A stretch of DNA of 64,000 nucleotides, taken from contig JAQTQZ010000009.1 of the NCBI GenBank assembly GCA_028712695.1, forward strand, positions 1-64,000, written 5' to 3'. The notes below the pieces were generated by a model. The model was not told the DNA's origin, did not search any database, and saw only the letters and a list, made by a program, of their open reading frames with translations. Shown piece by piece: positions 38,833 through 48,706 of this stretch; the first letter of the stretch is position 1, and every line of letters begins with the position of its first letter. This DNA comes from Methylovulum sp. (lineage in GTDB: Bacteria; Pseudomonadota; Gammaproteobacteria; Methylococcales; Methylomonadaceae). The position numbers and the translations under genes were made by a program.

Positions 38833-38862
38833 GCCGAACGACAAGGGCTGATACCTTAACCC

Positions 38863-39570
38863 ATGAACCAGTTAATCGCTATCGCATTGGGCGGAGCCTC
38901 TGGCGCAATCGCACGCTTTTTGGTATCGACCGGCGTTTATCAGTGGCTAGGCCGAGGCTTTCCCTTTGGCACATTGGCCGTTAATCTCATCGGTTCGCTA
39001 TTGCTTGGCCTATTGACCGAAGCGCTGGTATTACAGCGTGCCGCTATCGCCTTAGAATACCGTGCTGCGCTGTTGGTTGGCTTTCTTGGTGCGTTCACCA
39101 CCTTTTCCACATTTTCGTTGGAAACCCTATACCTTATAGAGCAAGGCAACTTGACGCGGGCAATGGTGAATATCGCTGGCAATCTATTCGGCTGTTTAGC
39201 GGCAGTTTGGCTTGGTTTGCTATGTGGCAGGACGTTATTTTTTTACTCTGGCGGCATTGTCCAGTGGTCAGGCATGACCATCCCTTACGCATTGATGCTT
39301 GCCAGCGCGATTGCGGCGTTTTTAATCGGCATCATAGCGGCGACTTTATTGGCTAAAGTGACAATGTCGATGGAATATCGTGCGGCTATCATGGTCATTA
39401 TGTTTGGCGCTTATCTGACGTTATCCGGTTTGTATCTGATCCTGTTTTTGATAGAACAGGGCTTTTCGTTCACATCCCACAGCAGTTTGATGATAGGTAT
39501 TTTTATCAGCAACACCTTGGGCTGTCTTTTTTTCATCTGGATGGGCTTATTGGCGGGCAGGCAATTATGA
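38863..39570 (+). CDS. crcB: Double-length CrcB/Fluc fluoride channel with degenerate second half
   Basis: 235 residues, against about 125 for a normal Fluc. Residues 1-125 form a complete CrcB: GGASGAIARFL, FGTLAVNLIGS with pore Asn41, and GAFTTFSTFSLE with the Phe box at F81 and F84. Residues 139-235 repeat the last three helices: EYRAAIMVIMFGAYLTLSG aligns with EYRAALLVGFLGAFTTFST, and NTLGCLFFIWMGLLAGR with NLFGCLAAVWLGLLCGR. In the second half the Phe-box residues are lost and no first helix is seen. Overlaps the DUF190 gene by four bases. Confidence 0.85.
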   Translation: MNQLIAIALGGASGAIARFLVSTGVYQWLGRGFPFGTLAVNLIGSLLLGLLTEALVLQRAAIALEYRAALLVGFLGAFTTFSTFSLETLYLIEQGNLTRAMVNIAGNLFGCLAAVWLGLLCGRTLFFYSGGIVQWSGMTIPYALMLASAIAAFLIGIIAATLLAKVTMSMEYRAAIMVIMFGAYLTLSGLYLILFLIEQGFSFTSHSSLMIGIFISNTLGCLFFIWMGLLAGRQL

Positions 39571-39884
39571 CTACAAAAGCGATAACAGTTGCCAGGGTGT
39601 ACACGCTGGAAGGGCACGACCAATTAAACCAAGTTTTGGACATTTTGCACGATGAAGAAAAAATTGCCGGCATCACTGTTATTCGGGGCATTGCCGGATT
39701 TGGCGAGTCACGCGAAATACACACTTCGTCCCTACTGAGCTTGTCGTTGGAATTGCCCTTGATTATTGAATTTTACGATGAGCCTGCCAAAGTAGAAAAC
39801 GCCATCCAAACGCTTAACGCCAGAATTAAGCTAAAACATATCATCAGTTGGCCTGCTACTAGCCACATTGGCCCACACGATTAG
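39567..39884 (+). CDS. DUF190 family PII-like protein
   Basis: 105 residues. ARVYTLEGHDQLNQVLDILHDEEKIAG and TVIRGIAGFGESREIHTSSLLSLS are DUF190 signatures; the RGIAGFG loop is conserved. DUF190 proteins share the PII ferredoxin-like fold and are often encoded next to crcB, which is the case here with a four-base overlap. They may regulate the channel, but their ligand is not known to me. Confidence 0.9.
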   Translation: MTTKAITVARVYTLEGHDQLNQVLDILHDEEKIAGITVIRGIAGFGESREIHTSSLLSLSLELPLIIEFYDEPAKVENAIQTLNARIKLKHIISWPATSHIGPHD

Positions 39885-39921
39885 CATTTTTTTGTTCTTA
39901 ACACCCCATATTTAAAGGTAA

Positions 39922-41202
<1,281 letters not shown>

Positions 41203-41267
41203 TACCGCCCTTCATACCCAGTATAAAAATACCGGGCTTTCAATCGCGACAAAAGAGGCTTGGATTG

Positions 41268-41735
41268 ATGTTTAAGACACACAGATTATTAGTTTTATCG
41301 GCTTTGCTTACGCTAGGTGCGCCTGCGCAAGCGGGGGAGCCTGCACCGCAGGGCGTTGTGCAGCAAAGTGCCGAACAAGGCGATGCCAACGCGCAAGCAA
41401 AGCTCGGTGCGATGTATTTGTTGGGCAATGGTATCGATAAAGACGAACAAAAAGCGGCGGAATGGTTGTTAAAAGCGGCCAACCAAGGGCATATCGAAGC
41501 GCAAATGATTGTGGCGGCACTGTTTGATCGCGGCTTAGGCGTAAAAAACGATGTTAAAATTGCCACCCAATGGTATGAAAAAGCCGCCGCACAAGGCAAT
41601 ACGTCCGCATTGGCCATTTTAGGCAGGAATCCGGTGGCTAAAGGCGGCATCGCGTTTAATTACCAGGCAATGCGCTTAAGTGCCGCCAAACAAATCCCAA
41701 CTGAATATGCCAAAAAAATTCTCCTGACAAAATAA
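41268..41735 (+). CDS. Secreted SEL1-repeat protein
   Basis: 155 residues from ATG 41268; an in-frame start at 41199 overlaps the serS stop and lacks a signal peptide. Signal sequence ending AQAGEP, then SEL1 repeats: DANAQAKLGAMYLLGNGIDKDEQKAAEWLLKAANQGHIEAQ and a second unit with LFDRGLGVKNDVKIATQWYEKAAAQG. Such repeats mediate protein contacts. gltX starts seven bases downstream. Confidence 0.85.
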   Translation: MFKTHRLLVLSALLTLGAPAQAGEPAPQGVVQQSAEQGDANAQAKLGAMYLLGNGIDKDEQKAAEWLLKAANQGHIEAQMIVAALFDRGLGVKNDVKIATQWYEKAAAQGNTSALAILGRNPVAKGGIAFNYQAMRLSAAKQIPTEYAKKILLTK

Positions 41736-41741
41736 CCCGCT

Positions 41742-43139
41742 ATGACTATAACCACACGTTTCGCCCCCAGCCCTACCGGCTATTTGCATGTCGGCGGCGC
41801 CCGCACCGCCTTGTTTTCTTGGCTGTATGCACGCAAACACGGCGGCAAATTCATTTTACGCATTGAAGACACTGACCTTGAACGCTCAACCCAAGAATCC
41901 GTCGACGCCATCTTACAAGGCATGGCGTGGTTGGGTCTGGACTATGATGAAGGGCCGTTTTATCAAACCCATCGTTTTGACCGCTATAAAGACATCATCC
42001 AACAATTGATAGCGCAAGGTGATGCGTATTATTGCTATTGCAGCAAAGAAGAACTGGAACAGTTGCGCACCGAACAAATGGCGAACAAAGAAAAGCCTCG
42101 TTATAACGGCAAATGCCGGCATGGCGCAAACCCTGTTGACGGCAGGGAGCCGGTCATCCGCTTTAAAAATCCGGTTGATGGCGCGGTCACCATCCCTGAT
42201 CTCGTCAAAGGCGATATTGTCGTCGCCAATAAAGAATTGGATGATTTGATTATTGCCCGCGCCGACGGCACCCCCACCTACAACCTGACAGTCGTCGTCG
42301 ATGACATGGATATGGGCGTCACCCACGTCATCCGTGGCGACGACCACATCAACAACACCCCACGGCAGATGAACATCCTCAAAGCTTTGGATGCCAACTT
42401 GCCGCACTATGCACACTTGCCGATGATCTTGGGCGCGGACGGCGCGCGGTTGTCGAAACGTCACGGCGCAGTCAGCGTCATGCAGTTTCGTGACGATGGC
42501 TATTTGCCGGAAGCCTTGCTGAATTATCTGGTGCGCCTGGGTTGGTCGCATGGCGATCAGGAAATTTTCTCGCTTGACGAAATGGTCGAGTTCTTTGATT
42601 TAGACGATGTGAATGGTTCAGCCTCCACATTTAACATGGAAAAGCTATTGTGGCTGAACCACCAATACATCATGAATAGCGATCCCGCACATGTCGCGCG
42701 GCACTTAAGCTGGCATATCGGGCAATTGGGCATTGACCCCACTGACGGCCCTGAATTGGTCGATGTGGTCATCGCACAAAGGGAACGCAGCAAGACCTTA
42801 GTGGACATGGCCGCTGCGAGCGTGTATTTCTACAAGGAATTTGACAGCTACGATGAAAAAGCCGCCAAAAAGAATTTCACCACAGGCGCTGATACGGTGT
42901 TGGCGCATTTGCATGATGAATTTGCCGCCGTTGCGGATTGGCAGGGTGACAGGCTGCATCAAATCGTAATCCAGCTTGCCGAAACGCTCGGGCTTAATTT
43001 AGGCAAGGTTGCCCAGCCTTTGCGCGTTGCCATCTGCGGCAGTGCGGTTTCACCGGCTATTGACGTGACATTAGCCTTATTGGGTAAAGAAAAGACCTTA
43101 AATAGAATAAAACGCGCCATAAATTACATCAAAGGCTAA
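41742..43139 (+). CDS. gltX: Glutamyl-tRNA synthetase
   Basis: 465 residues. [18 protein letters not shown] has the class I HIGH-type motif at His16, and LSKRH at about 237-241 is the KMSKS-type motif. The zinc region [12 protein letters not shown]...YNGKCRH retains Cys residues. Full length for the bacterial enzyme. It is followed directly by tRNA-Ala and two tRNA-Glu genes, the substrate tRNAs of the enzyme among them. Confidence 0.97.
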   Translation: MTITTRFAPSPTGYLHVGGARTALFSWLYARKHGGKFILRIEDTDLERSTQESVDAILQGMAWLGLDYDEGPFYQTHRFDRYKDIIQQLIAQGDAYYCYCSKEELEQLRTEQMANKEKPRYNGKCRHGANPVDGREPVIRFKNPVDGAVTIPDLVKGDIVVANKELDDLIIARADGTPTYNLTVVVDDMDMGVTHVIRGDDHINNTPRQMNILKALDANLPHYAHLPMILGADGARLSKRHGAVSVMQFRDDGYLPEALLNYLVRLGWSHGDQEIFSLDEMVEFFDLDDVNGSASTFNMEKLLWLNHQYIMNSDPAHVARHLSWHIGQLGIDPTDGPELVDVVIAQRERSKTLVDMAAASVYFYKEFDSYDEKAAKKNFTTGADTVLAHLHDEFAAVADWQGDRLHQIVIQLAETLGLNLGKVAQPLRVAICGSAVSPAIDVTLALLGKEKTLNRIKRAINYIKG

Positions 43140-43191
43140 ATTAGTGCTGGACTTGTCTGATAAATCCTGTAAAATGCCCGTTCTTTGCTGA

Positions 43192-43267
<76 letters not shown>

Positions 43268-43294
43268 ACTCAGTAAAAGTCGACTAAATTGCTA

Positions 43295-43370
43295 GTCCCC
43301 ATCGTCTAGCGGCCTAGGACACTGCCCTTTCACGGCGGTAACAGGGGTTCGAACCCCCTTGGGGACGCCA
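43295..43370 (+). tRNA. tRNA-Glu (anticodon UUC), copy 1
   Basis: 76 bases with encoded CCA. Acceptor GTCCCCA pairs with TGGGGAC; anticodon arm CTGCC-CTTTCAC-GGCGG reads UUC; T-arm GGGGTTCGAACCCC. It is identical to copy 2, 132 bases downstream. Confidence 0.97.
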
Positions 43371-43426
43371 CTTTACAGTGGTGTTAAAGTTGTTTTGATA
43401 ACATTAGGCTCGACTAAATCCGTTTA

Positions 43427-43502
43427 GTCCCCATCGTCTAGCGGCCTAGGACACTGCCCTTTCACGGCGGTAACAGGGGTTCGAACCCCCTTGGGGACGC
43501 CA
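43427..43502 (+). tRNA. tRNA-Glu (anticodon UUC), copy 2
   Basis: 76 bases, identical to copy 1. The preceding 16-18 bases (CGACTAAAT...) are also similar in both, so the two arose by tandem duplication. Confidence 0.97.
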
Positions 43503-44061
43503 TTTTTTATAAATGGCCCATCTAAATACGTTTTACTTTCTTTAAGTTCCTCCTCAAGCTCAGTTCGACTACTAAAATGACAGCGGTCAGAGTGTGTCCA
43601 ATATCCTCGTAACAACATAAAGCCAAAAAATCCGCGTTAACTAATTGCAGCTAGTGTTGGGCATCTACCTGATATTTTCCAAGGCCTTTAAGCATTTTTC
43701 CGACTCAAGCAAATGTGCGCTCGACGGGCTATCACTTGGATAACCATCCTTGACGTTTGGCAACTCAAACAGTCGAACAAGCCCTAAACAGCCCAAATAA
43801 AACTGCCGCAGCTTTCGGGCATATTGCCAATGGATCATAGGCAAAAAACCGCAGCATATTATAGACTCCAGCCTCCACCCGTTTTCCAAGGAATATAGTC
43901 CGTGGGAGATTTTACGCACGTCTGTTATTATGGGCTCGTTTCCGTTTTCTTCTATGGCTGCAAGACATAGACGCCCAAAAGTCCACTTTATCAGTTGCCG
44001 CTACTGCGTCCAATGTCCAAATGTTTTAGAACCTCCGAGGTTCAACTTCTTTGGTGCCTTT
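43503..44061. other. 559-base gap without a supported gene
   Basis: After the tRNA genes there is an AT-rich tract, then a minus-strand open frame at 43665-43919 (84 codons) without a recognised family or a convincing ribosome site. A plus-strand frame open from 43930 leads into the ankyrin gene, but its first 44 residues are not typical and the ATG at 44062 is preferred. No repeat or RNA gene is visible. Confidence 0.5.
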
Positions 44062-44865
44062 ATGAAATACGCTTTGTTTGAACCGCTGGGCGATGAGTAC
44101 CCCTACGCGCTGGAAAGACGTCATGAATACATTTTGGAAAAACTTGTCAGGCTCTGGGACTCGCCCGAAATTGACGGTTACTTTACCAGCCTACTAATCG
44201 ACACGCGAGGTGGGCGCAAAGGTTTCGAGCCAGATGTTTTCAAAGACATTGACTGCCTTTACAAATTTCGCGAAAGCGAGCGCTTACGCGAAACGCAAGG
44301 CAAGCTTGAAGTCATGCGGGAGCTGGAACTGCGGGGCCTTCATTTTAATGCTGCGGCGTTTCTCAAGGCCGTCCGGCAAGGCGACCAAAGGTTAGTGGAC
44401 TTGTTTGTGCGTGGCGGTATCAATGTGAATGCACACGACAATGGTGATGGTACGGCCCTTCAAATCGCATTGAAAGGTGGTTTTACCGTCATAGCCTTGA
44501 TCTTGTTGAAGGCTGGCGCCGATGCCAATACGCGGGACGCGACCGGTTTCACCCCGTTATTGATAGCCTGCGGGAAAACCACTTTCGGCTACAAAGAAGT
44601 GGCGGAAAAACTGGTGCACATGGGAGCCGATGTTAATGCCCGTGACCCATTGGGATGGACGCCCCTGTTGTTGGCAATATCTGCAGGCAATGCAGGATTG
44701 GTTAGCCTGTTACTGGCAAATGGTGCAACCCCCATGGCCCGGACCCGTAAAGGCGAAAATGCTTGGGATTTAGCGCAAAAATTTGGCCATGAAAACCTCA
44801 TTGACCTGCTCAATATAGGGTCACAGAGGGCTTATTTTTCTTCAGGACGGCCAAGCAACTTTTAA
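44062..44865 (+). CDS. Ankyrin-repeat protein
   Basis: 267 residues from ATG 44062. Residues 1-115 have no recognised domain (MKYALFEPLGDEYPYALERR start). Then ankyrin repeats follow: NAAAFLKAVRQGDQRLVDLFVRGG, GTALQIALKGGFTVIALILLKAGADAN, GFTPLLIACGKTTFGYKEVAEKLVHMGADVN and GWTPLLLAISAGNAGLVSLLLANGA. The protein has no signal peptide, so it is probably cytoplasmic and mediates protein binding. Confidence 0.85.
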   Translation: MKYALFEPLGDEYPYALERRHEYILEKLVRLWDSPEIDGYFTSLLIDTRGGRKGFEPDVFKDIDCLYKFRESERLRETQGKLEVMRELELRGLHFNAAAFLKAVRQGDQRLVDLFVRGGINVNAHDNGDGTALQIALKGGFTVIALILLKAGADANTRDATGFTPLLIACGKTTFGYKEVAEKLVHMGADVNARDPLGWTPLLLAISAGNAGLVSLLLANGATPMARTRKGENAWDLAQKFGHENLIDLLNIGSQRAYFSSGRPSNF

Positions 44866-44993
44866 AAACCTCCAGCAAAAAGCATGGCAATTTACCAACA
44901 GCCCTCTTGACTAAAGTGTTTTATCGTAATCCATCCAGCACTATAATTCCCCACACTTAAGACGCAATTCAACCATACGTCTGCCCCAGCACA

Positions 44994-45938
44994 TTAAAAC
45001 AACGCCAACGCTTCCAAACATCTTTGGTAATGCGGCAAACCATTGGCAGGCTGTAACTTTAACCCAGGCAGCACAAACCCATACCGGATACCCGCTTGCT
45101 CAGCATCAATTACCCAACGGCACAATTGGCTTAATCGCTCTTCGGTGTTATAGCCATTGGCATATTCATAATCCAGCCAAATATCCGCCGCCGTACCGCC
45201 ACCATACTGCTTACTGAACACGCCCAAGCCTTTGGCAAAAGACTTCCAGTGGATGCGCCTGACCGGATCGCCCGCCTGATAGGTTTGCAAACCATAAAAC
45301 TCGTCCGCACCTTTGTTGCTGATGCCCCGCTCGGATTGGCTCGCCGCCGTTTCGGGAAACGGGCTTTCCAGCGATGCTGGTTTAGGATAAACCAGCACTT
45401 TAAAGTCAAAGCGGATAGGTGACCAAGCGCGGAATAAACCTAAAGGATAAGTGCTAGACAAGGTGATCTTATCGACCGCATGCCAACCTCTTTTTTCGGT
45501 ATTGGCATATAACGTGACCACTGCTTTGCCCTGCGCAACAAGGCTGATATTTTCAGTTTGTTCCAACAAAACCTGCAACTGATAACGTTCGGCATCGGTC
45601 GGATTGGCAATATGGAATGAAAACGCGGCGGCTTCACCGGCAAAAACCGGTTTACTCTGGCCTTTTTGCACGACTAGCCCAGATAGCGACTTAAAACTAT
45701 GCAATATCGTAATAAAAAACACACTGGACAATAAAAAACCCAGCAAATACGCCAAGTTATTGTTGTAAACAAACGCTATCAACAGGACTAAAAAAATCAG
45801 CACAACAAATCCTAATCCGCGCTGAGTAGGCAAAATAAAAACCCGCCGTTGCGTTAATAACACTGGGTCGTCAGTGGGCGGCTCACCGGCAAAAAACCGC
45901 AACGCCTTAAACCGGGACTTTAAACTACTTTGGCTCAA
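44994..45938 (-). CDS. DUF58 domain protein
   Basis: 314 residues. Two hydrophobic helices near residues 40-80 (GLGFVVLIFLVLLIAFVY and a second), then the DUF58 core with AGDPVRRIHWKSFAKG, the diagnostic motif, near residue 225. Such proteins work with MoxR ATPases in assembly or insertion of metalloproteins and envelope complexes. It overlaps the MoxR gene by four bases. The usual third partner, a transglutaminase-like membrane protein, is absent here. Confidence 0.88.
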   Translation of the reverse strand: MSQSSLKSRFKALRFFAGEPPTDDPVLLTQRRVFILPTQRGLGFVVLIFLVLLIAFVYNNNLAYLLGFLLSSVFFITILHSFKSLSGLVVQKGQSKPVFAGEAAAFSFHIANPTDAERYQLQVLLEQTENISLVAQGKAVVTLYANTEKRGWHAVDKITLSSTYPLGLFRAWSPIRFDFKVLVYPKPASLESPFPETAASQSERGISNKGADEFYGLQTYQAGDPVRRIHWKSFAKGLGVFSKQYGGGTAADIWLDYEYANGYNTEERLSQLCRWVIDAEQAGIRYGFVLPGLKLQPANGLPHYQRCLEALALF

Positions 45939-46840
45939 GGGATGGCAACCTTATTGAGCAAAGGTGCAACGACAGCTTCCGAATGGGTGCCGCCGGTTCT
46001 CACGCGGTGCCCCACAACTGCCGCCAACACCGCCTGCACATCTTCAGGAATGACCGCATCACGTTGCGCCATAAAAGCCCATGCCTTTGCGGCCCGCAAC
46101 AAGGCCAAACCGCCGCGCGGTGACAAGCCACAAGGATAATCGGGCGACTCACGGGTAAAGTTGATCAGTGCCTGACAATAATCCAGCAACGCATCCGAGG
46201 CATACACCTCAGTCACCGCAAGCTGCATTTGCTGTAACTGTCCCGGCGGCACCAACGCCGGTAACGACGCGATCAATCCCGCCCGACTTTGCCCGACAAG
46301 CAATTCCCTTTCTGCTTGATAATCAGGATAACCTAGCTCAATACACATTAAAAAACGGTCTAACTGTGATTCGGGCAATGGAAACGTGCCGATTTGATGT
46401 GATGGGTTTTGCGTGGCAATCACAAAAAAAGGCGCGGGTAACGGATAAGTTTTACCTTCCACCGTAACTTGGCACTCTTCCATGGCCTCCAACAGCGCAC
46501 TTTGCGCTTTGGGTGTCGCACGGTTTATTTCATCGGCCAGCACCATCTGATTAAAAACCGGTCCGGGATGAAATTCAAACGCATGGTTTTTACTATCAAA
46601 AACCGATGCGCCCACTATATCGGCGGGCAAAATATCGCTGGTGAATTGAATACGCTGGTAGTTTAGCCCCAAGAGCTTTGCCAGGGTATGCGCCAACGTG
46701 GTTTTGCCCACCCCGGGAATGTCTTCTATCAGCAAATGCCCTCGCGCCAGCAAACAACACAGCGCCAGGCGAATTTTATGGTCTTTGCCAAGAATAACCA
46801 GATTGGCCGAATCTAATACTTGTTTGATTACATTTTGCAT
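45935..46840 (-). CDS. MoxR-family AAA+ ATPase
   Basis: 301 residues from ATG 46840; a longer in-frame start at 46930 adds 30 atypical residues. Walker A DIPGVGKTTLAH, Walker B VLADEINRATPKAQSALLEAMEE and ATQNPSHQIGTFPLPESQLDRF are MoxR hallmarks. A paralogue of MxaR in the same window, but paired with a DUF58 protein and away from methanol dehydrogenase genes. It probably serves another chaperone-like task. Confidence 0.93.
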   Translation of the reverse strand: MQNVIKQVLDSANLVILGKDHKIRLALCCLLARGHLLIEDIPGVGKTTLAHTLAKLLGLNYQRIQFTSDILPADIVGASVFDSKNHAFEFHPGPVFNQMVLADEINRATPKAQSALLEAMEECQVTVEGKTYPLPAPFFVIATQNPSHQIGTFPLPESQLDRFLMCIELGYPDYQAERELLVGQSRAGLIASLPALVPPGQLQQMQLAVTEVYASDALLDYCQALINFTRESPDYPCGLSPRGGLALLRAAKAWAFMAQRDAVIPEDVQAVLAAVVGHRVRTGGTHSEAVVAPLLNKVAIP

Positions 46841-46922
46841 GGGTGGTGATAGGATGCGGGGGTTAAATACATTGTGCTGCGAAACGCCAAGTATAAAGTA
46901 AGATTTCAAATAAGGATTAATT

Positions 46923-47261
46923 ATGAACAATTATAATGACGTAAAACAAACATTATCTGCCCTGTTGGAAGAACTCACAGAACGGCTCGACCATATTAGC
47001 GATGATGTCAGGCATACCGACCAAGCTGTGGAAAAAGATTTTGCCGAGCAAGCGACACAAAATGAAAACAACGAAGTGCTAGACCAACTAGGCAATTCTG
47101 CAAGGACAGAAATAGCCCTAATAAAACAAGCGCTTGTCAGAATAGATTCTGGTGAGTACGGCATTTGCCAAAGTTGTGGCGAGCCCATTAGGGCCGAACG
47201 CCTAAAAGCGGTGCCTTATTCAAGCATGTGTGTCAAGTGCGCCAGTAAAGTAGGACTTTAA
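46923..47261 (+). CDS. TraR/DksA-family zinc finger protein
   Basis: 112 residues. Coiled-coil region followed by the zinc finger CQSCGEPIRAERLKAVPYSSMC-x-x-C near residues 82-106. It has DNKSNNEVLDQLG-type DksA features, but is shorter than DksA (about 150) and so is a DksA-like protein that may bind RNA polymerase secondary channel. It lies divergent from the MoxR operon with an 82-base gap. Confidence 0.88.
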   Translation: MNNYNDVKQTLSALLEELTERLDHISDDVRHTDQAVEKDFAEQATQNENNEVLDQLGNSARTEIALIKQALVRIDSGEYGICQSCGEPIRAERLKAVPYSSMCVKCASKVGL

Positions 47262-47304
47262 CAGCACAAACAAGCTATTAAAAACACCCGCCAAAGACTC
47301 AAAA

Positions 47305-47532
47305 ATGACAACAGAAACCTTAAACACCCGCCGCCTGCTTTGCCCTTTGCCCGTCATCCGCACCCAAGATAAAGTCAAACAACTGCAACCCGGCGATGTC
47401 TTGGAAGTGGTAGGCACTGATCCCGGCATCATGCAGGACATCCCCGCATGGTGCCGTATTAATGGCCATAAAGTGTTGGCTACGGCTTCCAGTAATCATG
47501 AATATATCATCACTTTGGAAGTGGGTGGGTAA
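47305..47532 (+). CDS. TusA-family sulfurtransferase
   Basis: 75 residues. LLCPLPVIRTQDKVKQLQPGDVLEV matches the TusA/SirA fold with the sulfur-carrying Cys13 in CPLP and a conserved Lys/Gly region. It could hand persulfide sulfur to tRNA or other pathways; the specific role is not shown. Its TAA shares one base with the ATG of the CDF transporter, so translation is coupled. Confidence 0.9.
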   Translation: MTTETLNTRRLLCPLPVIRTQDKVKQLQPGDVLEVVGTDPGIMQDIPAWCRINGHKVLATASSNHEYIITLEVGG

Positions 47533-48677
47533 TGGCTGAGCTACTCGATACGGCAAGCGCCGACACGCTGAAAAGACGCGCCAGCCTGGTCGGTGCGGCA
47601 GTCAATATATTGCAGACGGCAATCAAAATAACATTCGGAATTTTGGGCCAATCTGCGGCATTAATTGCTGACGGCATCCATTCGCTATCGGATTTGCTTA
47701 GCGATTTATTGGTCATCATCGCGGTAAGATTAGGCAGCCGCGCGGCAGACCGCGACCACCCCTATGGGCATCGGCGCTTTGAAACCATTGCCACGGTTAT
47801 TTTGGGTGGCAGCTTGATCGGCATCAGTGCCGCCATTATCTGGCATGTGCTGGAGCGCGTTAACACACCTGGTAGCCTGCCCGTACCCGATCCCAATACC
47901 TTAGCCATCGCGGCCATTTCCATTTTATTGAACGAATGGCTTTACCATTACACCAAACGTATCGCCAAACGCACCCGTTCCAAACTCCTGCTGGCAAATG
48001 CTTGGCACCAGCGCAGTGATGCGTTGTCATCGCTCGTGGTGCTCTGCGGGATCGCTGGCGTATTGCTGGGCTACCCGTTTGCTGATGCGCTGGCGGCGGC
48101 AGTGGTTGCATTGATGGTCGCCAAGATGGGTGTGGGCTTAGTGTTGGACAGCATCCGCGAACTGGTCGACACCTCGCTGCCACCGGCGTTGGTGGCAGAT
48201 ATCCGAACCGTCATAATGGCCATTGACGGTGTCGAGGGCATCCATTTGTTGCGCACCCGTCAAATGGGTGAAGACGCCTATATTGACGCCCATATTGTCG
48301 TTGATTCGCGCATCACGGTTTCCGAAGGGCATTGCATAGGTGACGCCGTCAAGGATGAGTTGATCAGCCGTTTTGATGATGTCATCGATGTGCTGGTGCA
48401 TGTCGATCCTGAAGACGACCAAGATTTCCCCGATCACGACCGGCCTATCGCCCGCGCCGATGTCCAAGATTTGCTTGCCGCTTATTTGCAGGACGTTAAA
48501 ACCCATATAGAGGACTTCCGCATCCATTACCTCGACGGGCAAGTTGAAGTCGAAGTTATCCTGCCGTTCGCCCTCAGCGAACCACCCGAACAATTGGCGG
48601 CACTAAAAACCCAATGCCAATTACTAAAAGCGGAAGCCAAACGGATTGACAACGTGTGGCTGTTTTTTAAAATTTAA
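47532..48677 (+). CDS. Cation diffusion facilitator transporter
   Basis: 381 residues. Six helices with the CDF metal-site motifs: IADGIHSLSDLLSD in TM2 and a second HxxxD in TM5 (ANAWHQRSDALSS), plus DHPYGHRRFE. The C-terminal cytoplasmic domain is extended (DAYIDAHIVVDSRITVSEGH...) and ends in a further 80-residue segment beyond the usual length of about 300. Likely exports Zn, Fe or Mn from the cytoplasm. Overlaps the TusA-like gene by one base. Confidence 0.92.
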   Translation: MAELLDTASADTLKRRASLVGAAVNILQTAIKITFGILGQSAALIADGIHSLSDLLSDLLVIIAVRLGSRAADRDHPYGHRRFETIATVILGGSLIGISAAIIWHVLERVNTPGSLPVPDPNTLAIAAISILLNEWLYHYTKRIAKRTRSKLLLANAWHQRSDALSSLVVLCGIAGVLLGYPFADALAAAVVALMVAKMGVGLVLDSIRELVDTSLPPALVADIRTVIMAIDGVEGIHLLRTRQMGEDAYIDAHIVVDSRITVSEGHCIGDAVKDELISRFDDVIDVLVHVDPEDDQDFPDHDRPIARADVQDLLAAYLQDVKTHIEDFRIHYLDGQVEVEVILPFALSEPPEQLAALKTQCQLLKAEAKRIDNVWLFFKI

Positions 48678-48706
48678 CCAATTGATTACATAATAAGGAG
48701 CAAACT

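Noticed and set aside
38833-38862. Fluoride riboswitch before crcB
   Set aside because: Only 30 bases separate orn and crcB, too few for the aptamer, and no motif is seen.
43424-43618. Minus-strand open frame of 64 codons over the second tRNA-Glu gene
   Set aside because: It lies antisense to an intact tRNA and carries no recognisable protein signal.
43665-43919. Minus-strand open frame of 84 codons
   Set aside because: No family, no clear ribosome site, and the region looks non-coding; noted as part of the gap but not called as a gene.
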